In this document: positions 25,413-33,212 of the stretch, in pieces
How positions within the stretch are numbered: position 1 is the stretch's first letter
Layout: the number at the start of each line of letters is the position of its first letter
NCBI GenBank assembly: GCA_028292545.1
Contig: JAQGMC010000043.1
Location: forward strand, 1 to 35,515
Source: Paucimonas sp.
Lineage (GTDB): Bacteria > Pseudomonadota > Gammaproteobacteria > Burkholderiales > Burkholderiaceae_D
Direction of reading: 5' to 3'
Length of the DNA stretch: 35,515 nt
Translations under genes and position numbers: made by a program
The notes under the pieces: generated by a model
Seen by the model: the letters and a program-made list of their open reading frames with translations, nothing else
Database searches by the model: none
Told to the model about the DNA's origin: nothing

Positions 25413-27641
25413 TCAGGCCGCGCTCTTCGCACTGGCTGGTAGCGGAAGGTAGAGCCCCGTCTTGGCCCCGTAGGCCGAGCCATAGCGATATGAAATACTC
25501 CTGTGCTTCATGTCGTTGAATACCATGCCATCCACTGCATGGCCGGCTTTGCCGAGCTGCTTGATTGCCTGCTCGACTTCACCCACATGGCTGCAGCCGG
25601 CGCGCACGGCCAGCAAAATCTTGGCCGCATGCCGGGCCACCGCGAGCGCATCGGAGAAGGGAAGTACGGGTGGCGTGTCGACCAGGATGATGTCGTAGTG
25701 CGCCGACAGGTGCTTGAACAGTCGTTCAAGCTCGACCCGCTCAAGCAATTCTGCCGGTCGCTCGGGATAAGCCCCTGCCGGCAAAAGATCGACATTCTCA
25801 TACACGCAGCTGCGCACGACCTGGGCCGGCAAGGCGCGGCCGGCAAGCAGCTCCGACAGGCCCGGTTCGCGTCCGACGCCAAAGTAGTCATTCAGCTGGC
25901 CGCGGCGCATGTCCGCATCCACCAGCAGCACCCGCTTGCCCGACGAACCGAGTATCGCCGCCAGGTTCCCGCACAGGAAGGACTTGCCCAGCCCCTGCGT
26001 GGGTCCGGCCATCATCACCACATTGTTGCCGGACTCGCGCATGATGAATTGCAGCGCGCTCCTGAGTGCGCGCAGGCTGTCTACGACGCCGTCGGGCTCT
26101 TTCTGGTTCGGGCCCTGCGGCAGAAGACGCTTGCCGCTGTACTCCGCCGCCAGCCGGCTGTGCGGAACGGTGGCCAGCACCGGCAAACCAAACTGGTGCT
26201 CCAGCTCTTCAGGATCCTCGGTGCGCGCAAACAGTATCTTGCGCAGCACGGCAAGTACCAGGCCCAGAAGCAGGCCGCCCGCCGCTGACAGCGCAAGCAC
26301 CAGCGGCAGCACCGGCCACACCGGCTTCCTCGGCATCACGGCCTGGTCGATCAGCCGCACGTTTCCCAACTTGCCAAGCTGGGCCAGCGCAAGCTGGCGC
26401 GAAAGGTGGAGCATGTTTGCGTAGACGTCCTTGTTGACCTCGAGGTCACGCGTGGCCGCGCCCACGTCGCGCTGTATCGGCGGCAGGTCGCGCATCCTGG
26501 CGGTGATGGCCGCCGCCGCACGACCCGCTTCGGCGATCTGCGCATCCAGCGCGTCGACTGCTGGATGGCCCGGCTGGAAGCGCGTCAGCAATTCTTGCCG
26601 CCTCTGGCGCAGCTCCGCAGACTTGGCCTGTGCCAGCGCGGCTTGCTGCAGTATCGTCCGCGCCTCCTCCGTGGGGTCGACCGCACCCTTCCTGGAACGC
26701 ACATCGCTGGAACGCCGCTCCGCCGTTTCCACCGACTGCTTCAATGCTGGCAACTGGCTGTTCAGGAATTCCAGCGCGCGCTCGGCCTCGTCGGCACGCA
26801 ACTTTGCATTCAGCTCAACGAACTGTGCGCCGATGGCATTGAGCACCCGCGTCACTTCACGCGGGTCGTCGCCACGCAAAGAGGCATGCACCAACCCGGT
26901 CTGGCGACCGCGCTCCTGCACGTTGAGTGCCAGGCCCAGCCGCTGGACCGCGGTCAGGTGGGGCAACTTTTGCAGCGTGAAACGGGCCCCCGGCTGGCCA
27001 TCGAGCGCATCTACTTTCAACTCGACCGGACCGTAGCGCGTGTCAAAGCCAGTCGTCGTGCCGACAATGCCGCGCGCACGGATGCCAGATTCGCTTTGCT
27101 CGATGCGGAAATTTCCGCCGCCAAGCACGGTGAGCGTGAAGCGCTCGCCCTCAAGTTCTTCCGGCACGGTGAAGGCGCTGGCGACGATACGCTCACCGCC
27201 CCACACATAGCCAGCAGTCAGGCCGGGACTCGACAATTGCCTGTTCCAGCGCGCGATGGCTGAGCCGACCAGTGGTATGTACAACGGGCGCGCAACGATC
27301 TCACGGCCCAATTTGGTCACCACCGGCCCGAGCACTGCTCGGGAGCGCAGCATCTCTATTTCCGTACTGGCCTGCACCTTGCCCTCACGTGGCGCAATCC
27401 CGTCGGCTGATTCGACCCGATCGCGGCCCTCGTTCTCCTTCACCTGCAAAAGAATATTCGCCTCATAGGCCGGCGGCAAAGCCAGCGCAATGAGCGCACT
27501 GAGCGCACATGCAGCACAGGCGACCAGGAAGATGAAGCGGCGCTGCTGGTTGAGGATATCCATCCAGGCAAGCCACTTGTGGGAAGACGCCGGTGCTTCG
27601 GGCTGCTGCTGTTGCATGAGCGGTATCGAGAGCATGGTCAC
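25413..27641 (-). CDS. wzc: Wzc-like polysaccharide chain-length determinant and BY-family tyrosine kinase
   Basis: A protein of about 742 residues controlling polymer length and export. An N-terminal membrane segment (FIFLVACAACALSALIALAL), a long periplasmic part with coiled-coil helices (ELRQRRQELLTRFQ, EEAERALEFLNSQLPALKQS-type heptads) and a second membrane segment (VLPLVLALSAAGGLLLGLVLAVL) form the Wzz part. The cytosolic kinase has Walker A GPTQGLGKS (Lys near residue 553), Walker A' VLLVDADMRRG and Walker B IILVDTPPVLP. The tail has four tyrosines within about 14 residues (YRYGSAYGAKTGLY) as autophosphorylation sites. GTG at 27641 is preferred because AAGAGG sits six bases before it; the ATG at 27635 is also possible. 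No partner Wzb phosphatase or Wza is nearby. Confidence 0.92.
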   Translation of the reverse strand: MTMLSIPLMQQQQPEAPASSHKWLAWMDILNQQRRFIFLVACAACALSALIALALPPAYEANILLQVKENEGRDRVESADGIAPREGKVQASTEIEMLRSRAVLGPVVTKLGREIVARPLYIPLVGSAIARWNRQLSSPGLTAGYVWGGERIVASAFTVPEELEGERFTLTVLGGGNFRIEQSESGIRARGIVGTTTGFDTRYGPVELKVDALDGQPGARFTLQKLPHLTAVQRLGLALNVQERGRQTGLVHASLRGDDPREVTRVLNAIGAQFVELNAKLRADEAERALEFLNSQLPALKQSVETAERRSSDVRSRKGAVDPTEEARTILQQAALAQAKSAELRQRRQELLTRFQPGHPAVDALDAQIAEAGRAAAAITARMRDLPPIQRDVGAATRDLEVNKDVYANMLHLSRQLALAQLGKLGNVRLIDQAVMPRKPVWPVLPLVLALSAAGGLLLGLVLAVLRKILFARTEDPEELEHQFGLPVLATVPHSRLAAEYSGKRLLPQGPNQKEPDGVVDSLRALRSALQFIMRESGNNVVMMAGPTQGLGKSFLCGNLAAILGSSGKRVLLVDADMRRGQLNDYFGVGREPGLSELLAGRALPAQVVRSCVYENVDLLPAGAYPERPAELLERVELERLFKHLSAHYDIILVDTPPVLPFSDALAVARHAAKILLAVRAGCSHVGEVEQAIKQLGKAGHAVDGMVFNDMKHRSISYRYGSAYGAKTGLYLPLPASAKSAA

Positions 27642-27988
27642 GATCAACCTCTTTACTTTTGCAATGCTCGCCATCTGGCGAATGAGTCGGAACTTCCCAT
27701 TAGCGCAAGTCTATTGCGCGCCGCTGGTCCGGTTAAGCAATGAATTTCGATACTGCGCGGGCGGCATATCTGCAATCAATCAGGATTCCTGATGCGTGAG
27801 TATGGGCAAGGTTTCTCCCCTGCCTATTTGATTGAGCAAGATTAAGACGAGCTGTTTCCTCGCATTGAGTACCACCTGTAACGCGTAATAGGATGCAAGC
27901 TGTGTTCGGTTATCGCAATTAAGGTCCATATTTGCAGCGCGCCGCTTAGATAAATATCACTTCCACTAAATTGCACGGAGTAAATAAC
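27642..27988. other. 347-bp divergent intergenic region between wzc and the LysR-type gene
   Basis: AT-richer than its surroundings and open to regulation of both divergent genes. No confident -35/-10 pair was found by eye on either strand, and no coding sequence is supported. A GGAG ribosome binding site lies eight bases before the LysR start. A LysR-type site would be expected here if the regulator controls wzc, but no clear T-N11-A palindrome was recognised. Confidence 0.4.
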
Positions 27989-29122
27989 ATGAGTTCAAGC
28001 GGCAGAGAGTTTCCGTTCAAGAGAGCCTCGGGCAGCCGGGTGGGAAATGAGATGGGCGCGTACCGCCTGTATGACCAAAAGAGCCTGCATATCAACCTGC
28101 GGCAGTGGCGCATGCTGCATGCGGTGATCGACTGCAATGGCTTTACGGGCGCCGGGCAACACCTGCACCTGAGCCAGTCCGCCATCAGTTATTCCATCGC
28201 CAAGCTGCAAGAGCAGCTGGGCCTTCCCTTGCTAAAGATAGAAGGCCGCAAGGCGTTCATTACGGAAGACGGACGCATCCTGCTCGACCGATCCCGTAAC
28301 CTGATCCGCGAAGCCATTGAACTTGAACTGCTGGCGGAGAGCTTGCGTAATGGCTGGGGCACGCGCGTGCACCTGGAAGTGGACCGCAATTTCCCTAACG
28401 TGATGCTGATGTCCGCGCTGCGACAATTCCAGGCCGATTCCAGCCAGGTTGGCGTGGCCCTGCAGGAGTCGGACGCAACGCGTGCCGAGGAAGCCCTGTG
28501 CGACCACGGCGCCGACCTGGCGATTGTTTCCGATGTTCCGCCTGGTCATACCGGCTTGCCCCTGATGAACGTGGAGTATGTGTCGGTCGCCCATCCTGAG
28601 CATCCGTTGTTCAAGCTCCAACGCCACGTCCGCAGTGAGGACCTGGATGGACAGGTCGAAGTGGTGCTGTCGTCCTCGCCCATGGCGCGGCCTGAATCCG
28701 CACGGCGCTTGAATTCGCGCGCGCTGGCCTGGAACGTCAGCGAGTTTGACACTGCGCTGGGCGTGCTGCGCGAGCGCTTGGCCTATGGCTGGCTCCCCCG
28801 GCACCGCGTGTCGGGACTGCTCGCGGATAACCAGTTGCGCGTACTACCAATGCACGGCGCGGTCCAGTACGCGCCCTTGCATCTCGTCTACGGCAGGATG
28901 GCCCGCTTCAACCGGGCGGCAACCCGGCTGGCCGACGTCCTGTGCGCCGCCTCCGGCAGGCCCGGTGCTGCCATGAGCCTGGATGAGCCAGTGAGTGAAG
29001 AAAGGAGGCAGGATGAAATCGTCGAGCGGGAGGAGGGCGAGCGTGAGGACATGGATTGCGAAGACGCGGATTGCGAGGACGTCGGTCGTGATGAAGTTGA
29101 CCGGGCCCTGATTCGCCCATAA
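27989..29122 (+). CDS. LysR-type transcriptional regulator with acidic C-terminal tail
   Basis: A 377-residue regulator. The winged helix-turn-helix is near residues 25-85 (LRQWRMLHAVIDCNGFTGAG, LHLSQSAISYSIAKLQEQLG, LLKIEGRKAFITEDGRILLD), followed by a linker helix and a LysR-substrate-type effector domain (VHLEVDRNFPNVMLMSALRQ, LAIVSDVPPGHTGL, YGWLPRHRV). Family members are usually about 300 residues; this one has about 50 extra C-terminal residues, strongly acidic and repetitive (REDMDCEDADCEDVGRDEVD). The ATG at 27989 follows GGAG. It diverges from wzc and is the nearest regulator to the polysaccharide genes, so a role in their control is plausible but unproven. Confidence 0.88.
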   Translation: MSSSGREFPFKRASGSRVGNEMGAYRLYDQKSLHINLRQWRMLHAVIDCNGFTGAGQHLHLSQSAISYSIAKLQEQLGLPLLKIEGRKAFITEDGRILLDRSRNLIREAIELELLAESLRNGWGTRVHLEVDRNFPNVMLMSALRQFQADSSQVGVALQESDATRAEEALCDHGADLAIVSDVPPGHTGLPLMNVEYVSVAHPEHPLFKLQRHVRSEDLDGQVEVVLSSSPMARPESARRLNSRALAWNVSEFDTALGVLRERLAYGWLPRHRVSGLLADNQLRVLPMHGAVQYAPLHLVYGRMARFNRAATRLADVLCAASGRPGAAMSLDEPVSEERRQDEIVEREEGEREDMDCEDADCEDVGRDEVDRALIRP

Positions 29123-29139
29123 GACCTGCGCCCTCAAGA

Positions 29140-29171
29140 CCTGCGTCTGGGCCGCTGCCCACGGGCGCAGG
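29140..29171 (+). terminator. Possible hairpin after the LysR-type gene
   Basis: An interrupted stem pairs CCTGCG (29140-29145) with CGCAGG (29166-29171) around an inner GGGC / GCCC stem (29149-29152 and 29157-29160). No T-tract follows. Weak evidence. Confidence 0.3.
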
Positions 29172-29340
29172 ACGATGACCATCTCGTCGTCGAGTGCGCC
29201 CGGCACCAGTTTTAAGCGCGCGGTGCCGAGGGCGCCGCAGCCGTCTCCATGTAGCACCAATTCGCGTGCCGCCGGAAGGACGCAACCGGGCCTGGTGTTA
29301 CTATCCGCCCTTTTCCACCTTCCTTGCGCAGCCTGTCCCG

Positions 29341-30195
29341 ATGAAAGTTCCGAAACGCCTCCAGCCCCTGGTTGAAGAGGGCCTGGTGGATGGCGTGCTG
29401 CGCCAGCTCATGAGCGGCAAGGAAGCCACCGTCTATGTGGTTCGTTGCGGCGATGAAGTGCGTTGCGCCAAGGTTTACAAGGAAGCTGCGCAACGCAGCT
29501 TTCGCCAGGCGGCGTCTTACCAGGAAGGACGCAAGGTAAAGAACAGCCGGCTGGCGCGTGCAATGGGCAAAGGCACCCGCTTTGGCCGCAAGATGCAGGA
29601 AGAAGTCTGGCAAAACGCAGAGGTCGATGCACTGTTTCGCCTGGCGGCCGCCGGCGTGCGCGTTCCGGTGCCCTACATTTGCCTCGAAGGCGTGCTGCTG
29701 ATGGAGCTCATCACCGATGCACAAGGCAATGCCGCGCCGCGCCTGAACGACCTGGTCCTCAGTCGCGAGGAAGCGCTTGATTTCCATGCGCAGCTGCTGC
29801 GCCAGGTCGTGTTGATGCTGTGCGCGGGCGTCATCCACGGCGACCTCTCCGAATACAATATTCTTGTCGATAGCGGCGGGCCGGTCATCATCGACCTGCC
29901 ACAGGCGGTCGACGCAGCCGGCAATACCGAAGCTGCGGCCATGCTGGAGCGCGACGTCGCCAACCTCGGCGCCTGCCTGGGCCGCTTTGCGCCCGAATTG
30001 CTGGAGTCCCAATACGGCAAGGAAATCTGGGGCTTGTATGCGGCCGGGCTGTTGACGCCCGATTCAGTGCTGACGGGCCAGGTTGCGGCCGATACGCACC
30101 AGGCTGACGTTGGCGCGGTGCTGCATGAAATAGAGATCGCGCGCCAGGAAGAAGAAGAGCGGCAGCGCCGCCTTGCGCAAGCCCGGGCGGATTGA
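29341..30195 (+). CDS. RIO-like serine kinase
   Basis: A 284-residue protein of the RIO kinase family, small atypical Ser/Thr kinases. The nucleotide-binding loop is MSGKEATVYVVR, followed by the lysine-bearing strand VRCAKVYKEAAQRSFRQ, the catalytic loop VIHGDLSEYNILV (Asp in HGDLSEYN) and the metal-binding IIDLPQAVDA. These match RIO1-type motifs. A charged C-terminal helix (EIEIARQEEEERQRRLAQAR) ends the protein. Bacterial RIO-like kinases are poorly known, and no substrate is evident. The start at 29341 was chosen because the kinase domain begins there; the open frame goes back to 29194 without family similarity. The ribosome binding site is weak. Confidence 0.85.
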   Translation: MKVPKRLQPLVEEGLVDGVLRQLMSGKEATVYVVRCGDEVRCAKVYKEAAQRSFRQAASYQEGRKVKNSRLARAMGKGTRFGRKMQEEVWQNAEVDALFRLAAAGVRVPVPYICLEGVLLMELITDAQGNAAPRLNDLVLSREEALDFHAQLLRQVVLMLCAGVIHGDLSEYNILVDSGGPVIIDLPQAVDAAGNTEAAAMLERDVANLGACLGRFAPELLESQYGKEIWGLYAAGLLTPDSVLTGQVAADTHQADVGAVLHEIEIARQEEEERQRRLAQARAD

Positions 30196-30332
30196 GGCAA
30201 GGCTGGAGCAGGCGCGCTGGGCGGCACACTGCGCGGCACCTGCAGCACAATGTTGGGAACATCCACGCAGGCAACATCGGCCTCGCGGCGCGCTGCCTGT
30301 TTTAGCTTGCGACAAAGACCACACACCGAGCC

Positions 30333-31064
30333 ATGAAAAAAGCGCATCCCGCGGGACCGATCCGGCCGGTCCTGTTCGCCGCACTCACGATATCGATTCC
30401 CGCGTTCTACCTCAGCCTGTCGAGTCCATCCCCTGGCCAACGCCTGCTGGGCAGCTTGCTGTATGGGCTGACGGCGCTGCTGATCGCCATCGACCTCGGC
30501 CTGCGCCGACGCGGTCGGGCTGCTGCCGGGCCGTCGCAGGATATGTCGGTCGATATCGTGCTGCTCTTTTGCGCACTGGCCAGCGCCTTGCCAACCGATC
30601 CGCTATGGTCGGCGCTGGAATGGCTGTTGCGGCTGGCTTTTTGCGGCTTCGTTTTCATCCGCCTGGCTGGACAATTGGCAAGATGGGTGAGGCCGCACCG
30701 GGTAATCCAGGTCTTTGGCATTTCCATCATCCTGATGGCCATCGCCGGCGGCGGTTTCTACTGGCTGGAACCGACGGTGCTCAATTACGCCGATGGATTG
30801 TGGCTGGCGTTCACCACCGGCGCCACCGTCGGCTATGGCGACCTGGTGCCGTCCACGCCAGCCTCACGCATTTTTGCAATGTTCATCGTGCTGCTGGGCT
30901 ATGCCGTGTTTTCCGTGGTAACTGCAAGTATTGCCGCGCTCTTCGTGGGCGAAGAAGAGAAACGCTTCGAAAAAGCACTGCATGACGACATACGGTCGTT
31001 GCGGGAGGAAATCGCCACGTTGCGCGCAGAATTGCACAGCGCGCGCAGCCCACAGCAGCCTTGA
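30333..31064 (+). CDS. Two-transmembrane-pore potassium channel-like protein
   Basis: A 243-residue membrane protein with a potassium channel pore module. The selectivity filter is TTGATVGYGDLVP (filter residues near 165-169, VGYGD), between an outer helix (FGISIILMAIAGGGFYWLE) and an inner helix (FAMFIVLLGYAVFSVVTASIAALFVG). Two to four hydrophobic segments precede the pore. The C-terminus (EEEKRFEKALHDDIRSLREEIATLRAELHS) looks like a short coiled coil that could join subunits into a tetramer. No RCK or cyclic-nucleotide domain is present. It follows the RIO-like kinase gene by 137 bases. Confidence 0.88.
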   Translation: MKKAHPAGPIRPVLFAALTISIPAFYLSLSSPSPGQRLLGSLLYGLTALLIAIDLGLRRRGRAAAGPSQDMSVDIVLLFCALASALPTDPLWSALEWLLRLAFCGFVFIRLAGQLARWVRPHRVIQVFGISIILMAIAGGGFYWLEPTVLNYADGLWLAFTTGATVGYGDLVPSTPASRIFAMFIVLLGYAVFSVVTASIAALFVGEEEKRFEKALHDDIRSLREEIATLRAELHSARSPQQP

Positions 31065-31086
31065 TCAGGAACGACGGGGCGGACCC

Positions 31087-31146
31087 GCATGCTGTTGCTG
31101 CTGGCGGCATGCTGTTGATGCTGGCGGCATGCTGTTGATGCTGGCG
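31087..31146 (+). repeat. Three tandem 20-bp repeats before the PHA synthase gene
   Basis: Three exactly adjacent units (31087-31106, 31107-31126, 31127-31146) of GCATGCTGTTGATGCTGGCG. The second and third are identical and the first differs by one base (GCTGCTG for GATGCTG). The unit is not a multiple of three, and each contains an ATG followed shortly by a TGA that overlaps the next unit's ATG. They lie in the 5' region of phaC. Confidence 0.9.
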
Positions 31147-31226
31147 AAATGCGCGCAAGCCATGCAAGCGCGAACCTGTACACGGCAGGCGCGGTCATTA
31201 TCTGGAACAGCACCAGATGTTCATCC

Positions 31227-33041
31227 ATGCGTCCCGCATCCCTATCCCAGCCACAGGCCGAACCGCGCCAGACCGGTTCCGAGCTTGCCGCCGTGCTGCC
31301 CGGCTGGAGCGACATCGAACCGCCCACTGACGCCGACCGCCTGCTGCACGCTTTCCTGGGCCGGGTCACGCTGGGCATGTCGCCCACCAGCATGGCGCTT
31401 GCCTGGACCGACTGGGCGCTGCACCTTTCGCAGTCGCCGGGGAAATGGCAGCGCCTGCTGGAGAAATCCCTGCGCAAGCAATGGCGCCTGGCCAACTATG
31501 CGGCCTGCGTGTGCTCTGGCTTGCCCTGCCCGCCTTGCATCGACCCGTTGCCGCAAGACCGTCGCTTCACCAGCCAGGCCTGGAAACAGTTTCCCTTCAA
31601 TCTCTTGCAGCAGTCTTTCCTGCTGCAGCAGCAGTGGTGGCATAACGCAACCACTGGCATCGGTGGCGTGTCGCATCATCATGAACAGATGGTGGCTTTC
31701 ATGGCGCGACAAATGCTCGACCTGGTGTCGCCGGTGAATTTCGTGGCGACCAACCCGGAAGTGCTGCAAGCCACGGCACGCGAGGGCGGCCACAACCTCA
31801 TGCGCGGCGCAATGAATTTCATCGAGGACTGGAAGCGGGAACGCATGGGCAAGCCGCCCGTGGGCAGTGAAGCTTTCCAGCCCGGCCGCGATGTTGCAGC
31901 CACTGCGGGCCAAGTGGTCTACCGCAACCGCTTGATCGAGCTGATCCAGTACGCGCCGAAAACGGCACGGGTACATGCCGAGCCGATGCTGATCGTGCCG
32001 GCCTGGATCATGAAGTACTACATCCTCGACCTGTCGCCCCATAATTCCCTGGTCAACTACCTGGTCGGCCAGGGGCACACGGTATTCATGATCTCCTGGC
32101 ACAACCCGGACGCGGCCGACCGCGACCTGGGCATGGACGACTACCTGCAACTGGGCGTCTTTGCGGCGCTGGACGCAGTGCGGGCGATCGTGCCGGGCAA
32201 GAAAATCAATGCAGTCGGCTACTGCCTGGGCGGCACCTTGCTTGCCATTGCCGCCGCATCGATGGCCAGCGACGAAGCCGCGGCGCTCAATTGCCTGACC
32301 CTGCTGGCTGCGCAGACTGATTTCACCGAAGCCGGCGAACTGATGCTGTTCATCGATGACAGCCAGCTCGATTTCCTGCAAGACATGATGTGGAGCCAGG
32401 GCTTTCTCGACAACCGGCAAATGGCTGGCGCCTTCCGGCTGTTGCGCTCGAACGACTTGATCTGGTCGCGCATGGTCAACAATTACTTGCTGGGGCGGCG
32501 CGCGCCCGTCACCGACCTTTTGGCCTGGAATGCCGATGCCACCCGCATGCCTTACCGCATGCATGGCGAATACCTGCGCCACTTTTTCCTGGATAACGAT
32601 TTGTTCCAGGGTCGCTATCGGGTCAATGGCAAGCCGATTGCGCTTTCCGATATCCAGGCGCCAATCTTTGCGGTGGCAACTGAAACCGATCATGTCGCAC
32701 CCTGGCGCTCGGTCTACAAAATCAACCTGGTGGCCGACACCGACGTCAGTTTCCTGTTGACCAGCGGCGGCCACAATGCCGGCATCGTCAGCGAGCCGGG
32801 CCACAGGAATCGCCATTTCCGCCTGTCGCGTTTCGTTCATGGGGAACGGTATGTCGACCCGGACCAGTGGTTTCTTTCCGCGCCCTGCGTTGAAGGGTCC
32901 TGGTGGCCGGCATGGAATGACTGGCTGAAACGTCAGTCAAGCGGCATGGTCCTGCCCCCGCCCACCGGCGCGCCAGCCAAGGGGTATGCGATCCAGGGCC
33001 CGGCCCCGGGCCGTTATGTGTTCGAGCATTACGCAATCTGA
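31227..33041 (+). CDS. phaC: Class I poly(3-hydroxyalkanoate) synthase
   Basis: A 604-residue polymerase that builds polyhydroxyalkanoate from (R)-3-hydroxyacyl-CoA, acting at granules in the cytoplasm. The N-terminal PhaC domain includes NPEVLQATAREGGHNLMRGA, then PAWIMKYYILDLSPHNSLV and GHTVFMISWHNPDA of the alpha/beta fold. The lipase-like box is GYCLGG with nucleophile Cys333; the catalytic histidine lies in SGGHNAGIVSEPG. Size and single-gene organisation fit class I (PhaC alone), but no phaA, phaB or phasin gene is nearby. ATG at 31227 is chosen; the open frame begins at 31149 directly after a tandem repeat, and the extra 26 codons have no family similarity. Ribosome binding site weak. 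Confidence 0.93.
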   Translation: MRPASLSQPQAEPRQTGSELAAVLPGWSDIEPPTDADRLLHAFLGRVTLGMSPTSMALAWTDWALHLSQSPGKWQRLLEKSLRKQWRLANYAACVCSGLPCPPCIDPLPQDRRFTSQAWKQFPFNLLQQSFLLQQQWWHNATTGIGGVSHHHEQMVAFMARQMLDLVSPVNFVATNPEVLQATAREGGHNLMRGAMNFIEDWKRERMGKPPVGSEAFQPGRDVAATAGQVVYRNRLIELIQYAPKTARVHAEPMLIVPAWIMKYYILDLSPHNSLVNYLVGQGHTVFMISWHNPDAADRDLGMDDYLQLGVFAALDAVRAIVPGKKINAVGYCLGGTLLAIAAASMASDEAAALNCLTLLAAQTDFTEAGELMLFIDDSQLDFLQDMMWSQGFLDNRQMAGAFRLLRSNDLIWSRMVNNYLLGRRAPVTDLLAWNADATRMPYRMHGEYLRHFFLDNDLFQGRYRVNGKPIALSDIQAPIFAVATETDHVAPWRSVYKINLVADTDVSFLLTSGGHNAGIVSEPGHRNRHFRLSRFVHGERYVDPDQWFLSAPCVEGSWWPAWNDWLKRQSSGMVLPPPTGAPAKGYAIQGPAPGRYVFEHYAI

Positions 33042-33058
33042 GCTGGATGTGCCAGCTC
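33040..33058 (+). terminator. Hairpin overlapping the phaC stop codon
   Basis: A perfect 7-bp stem GAGCTGG / CCAGCTC with a 5-base loop begins within the TGA. The downstream bases are pyrimidine-rich but lack a clean T-tract. Confidence 0.45.
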
Positions 33059-33212
33059 GCCGCCGCACCTTCCTTTCTTTGCAACAGGCTTTGCTGCGCT
33101 TGCCGTTAAACTAGTGACGGCTTTGGCGCACCGGCATTGCCAAGGCATCGCCCGCGCCAGGCGGGTCTTGCAGCCGCAATCCGCCCCCCCAACACTAAAG
33201 AGGAACGCTTCC

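Noticed and set aside
27642..27988. Sigma54 promoter for wzc
   Set aside because: A GG...GC pattern was seen on the minus strand, but the spacing between the two elements is wrong.
31242..32840. 532-codon minus-strand frame inside phaC
   Set aside because: Antisense shadow of the PHA synthase, with no recognisable domain.
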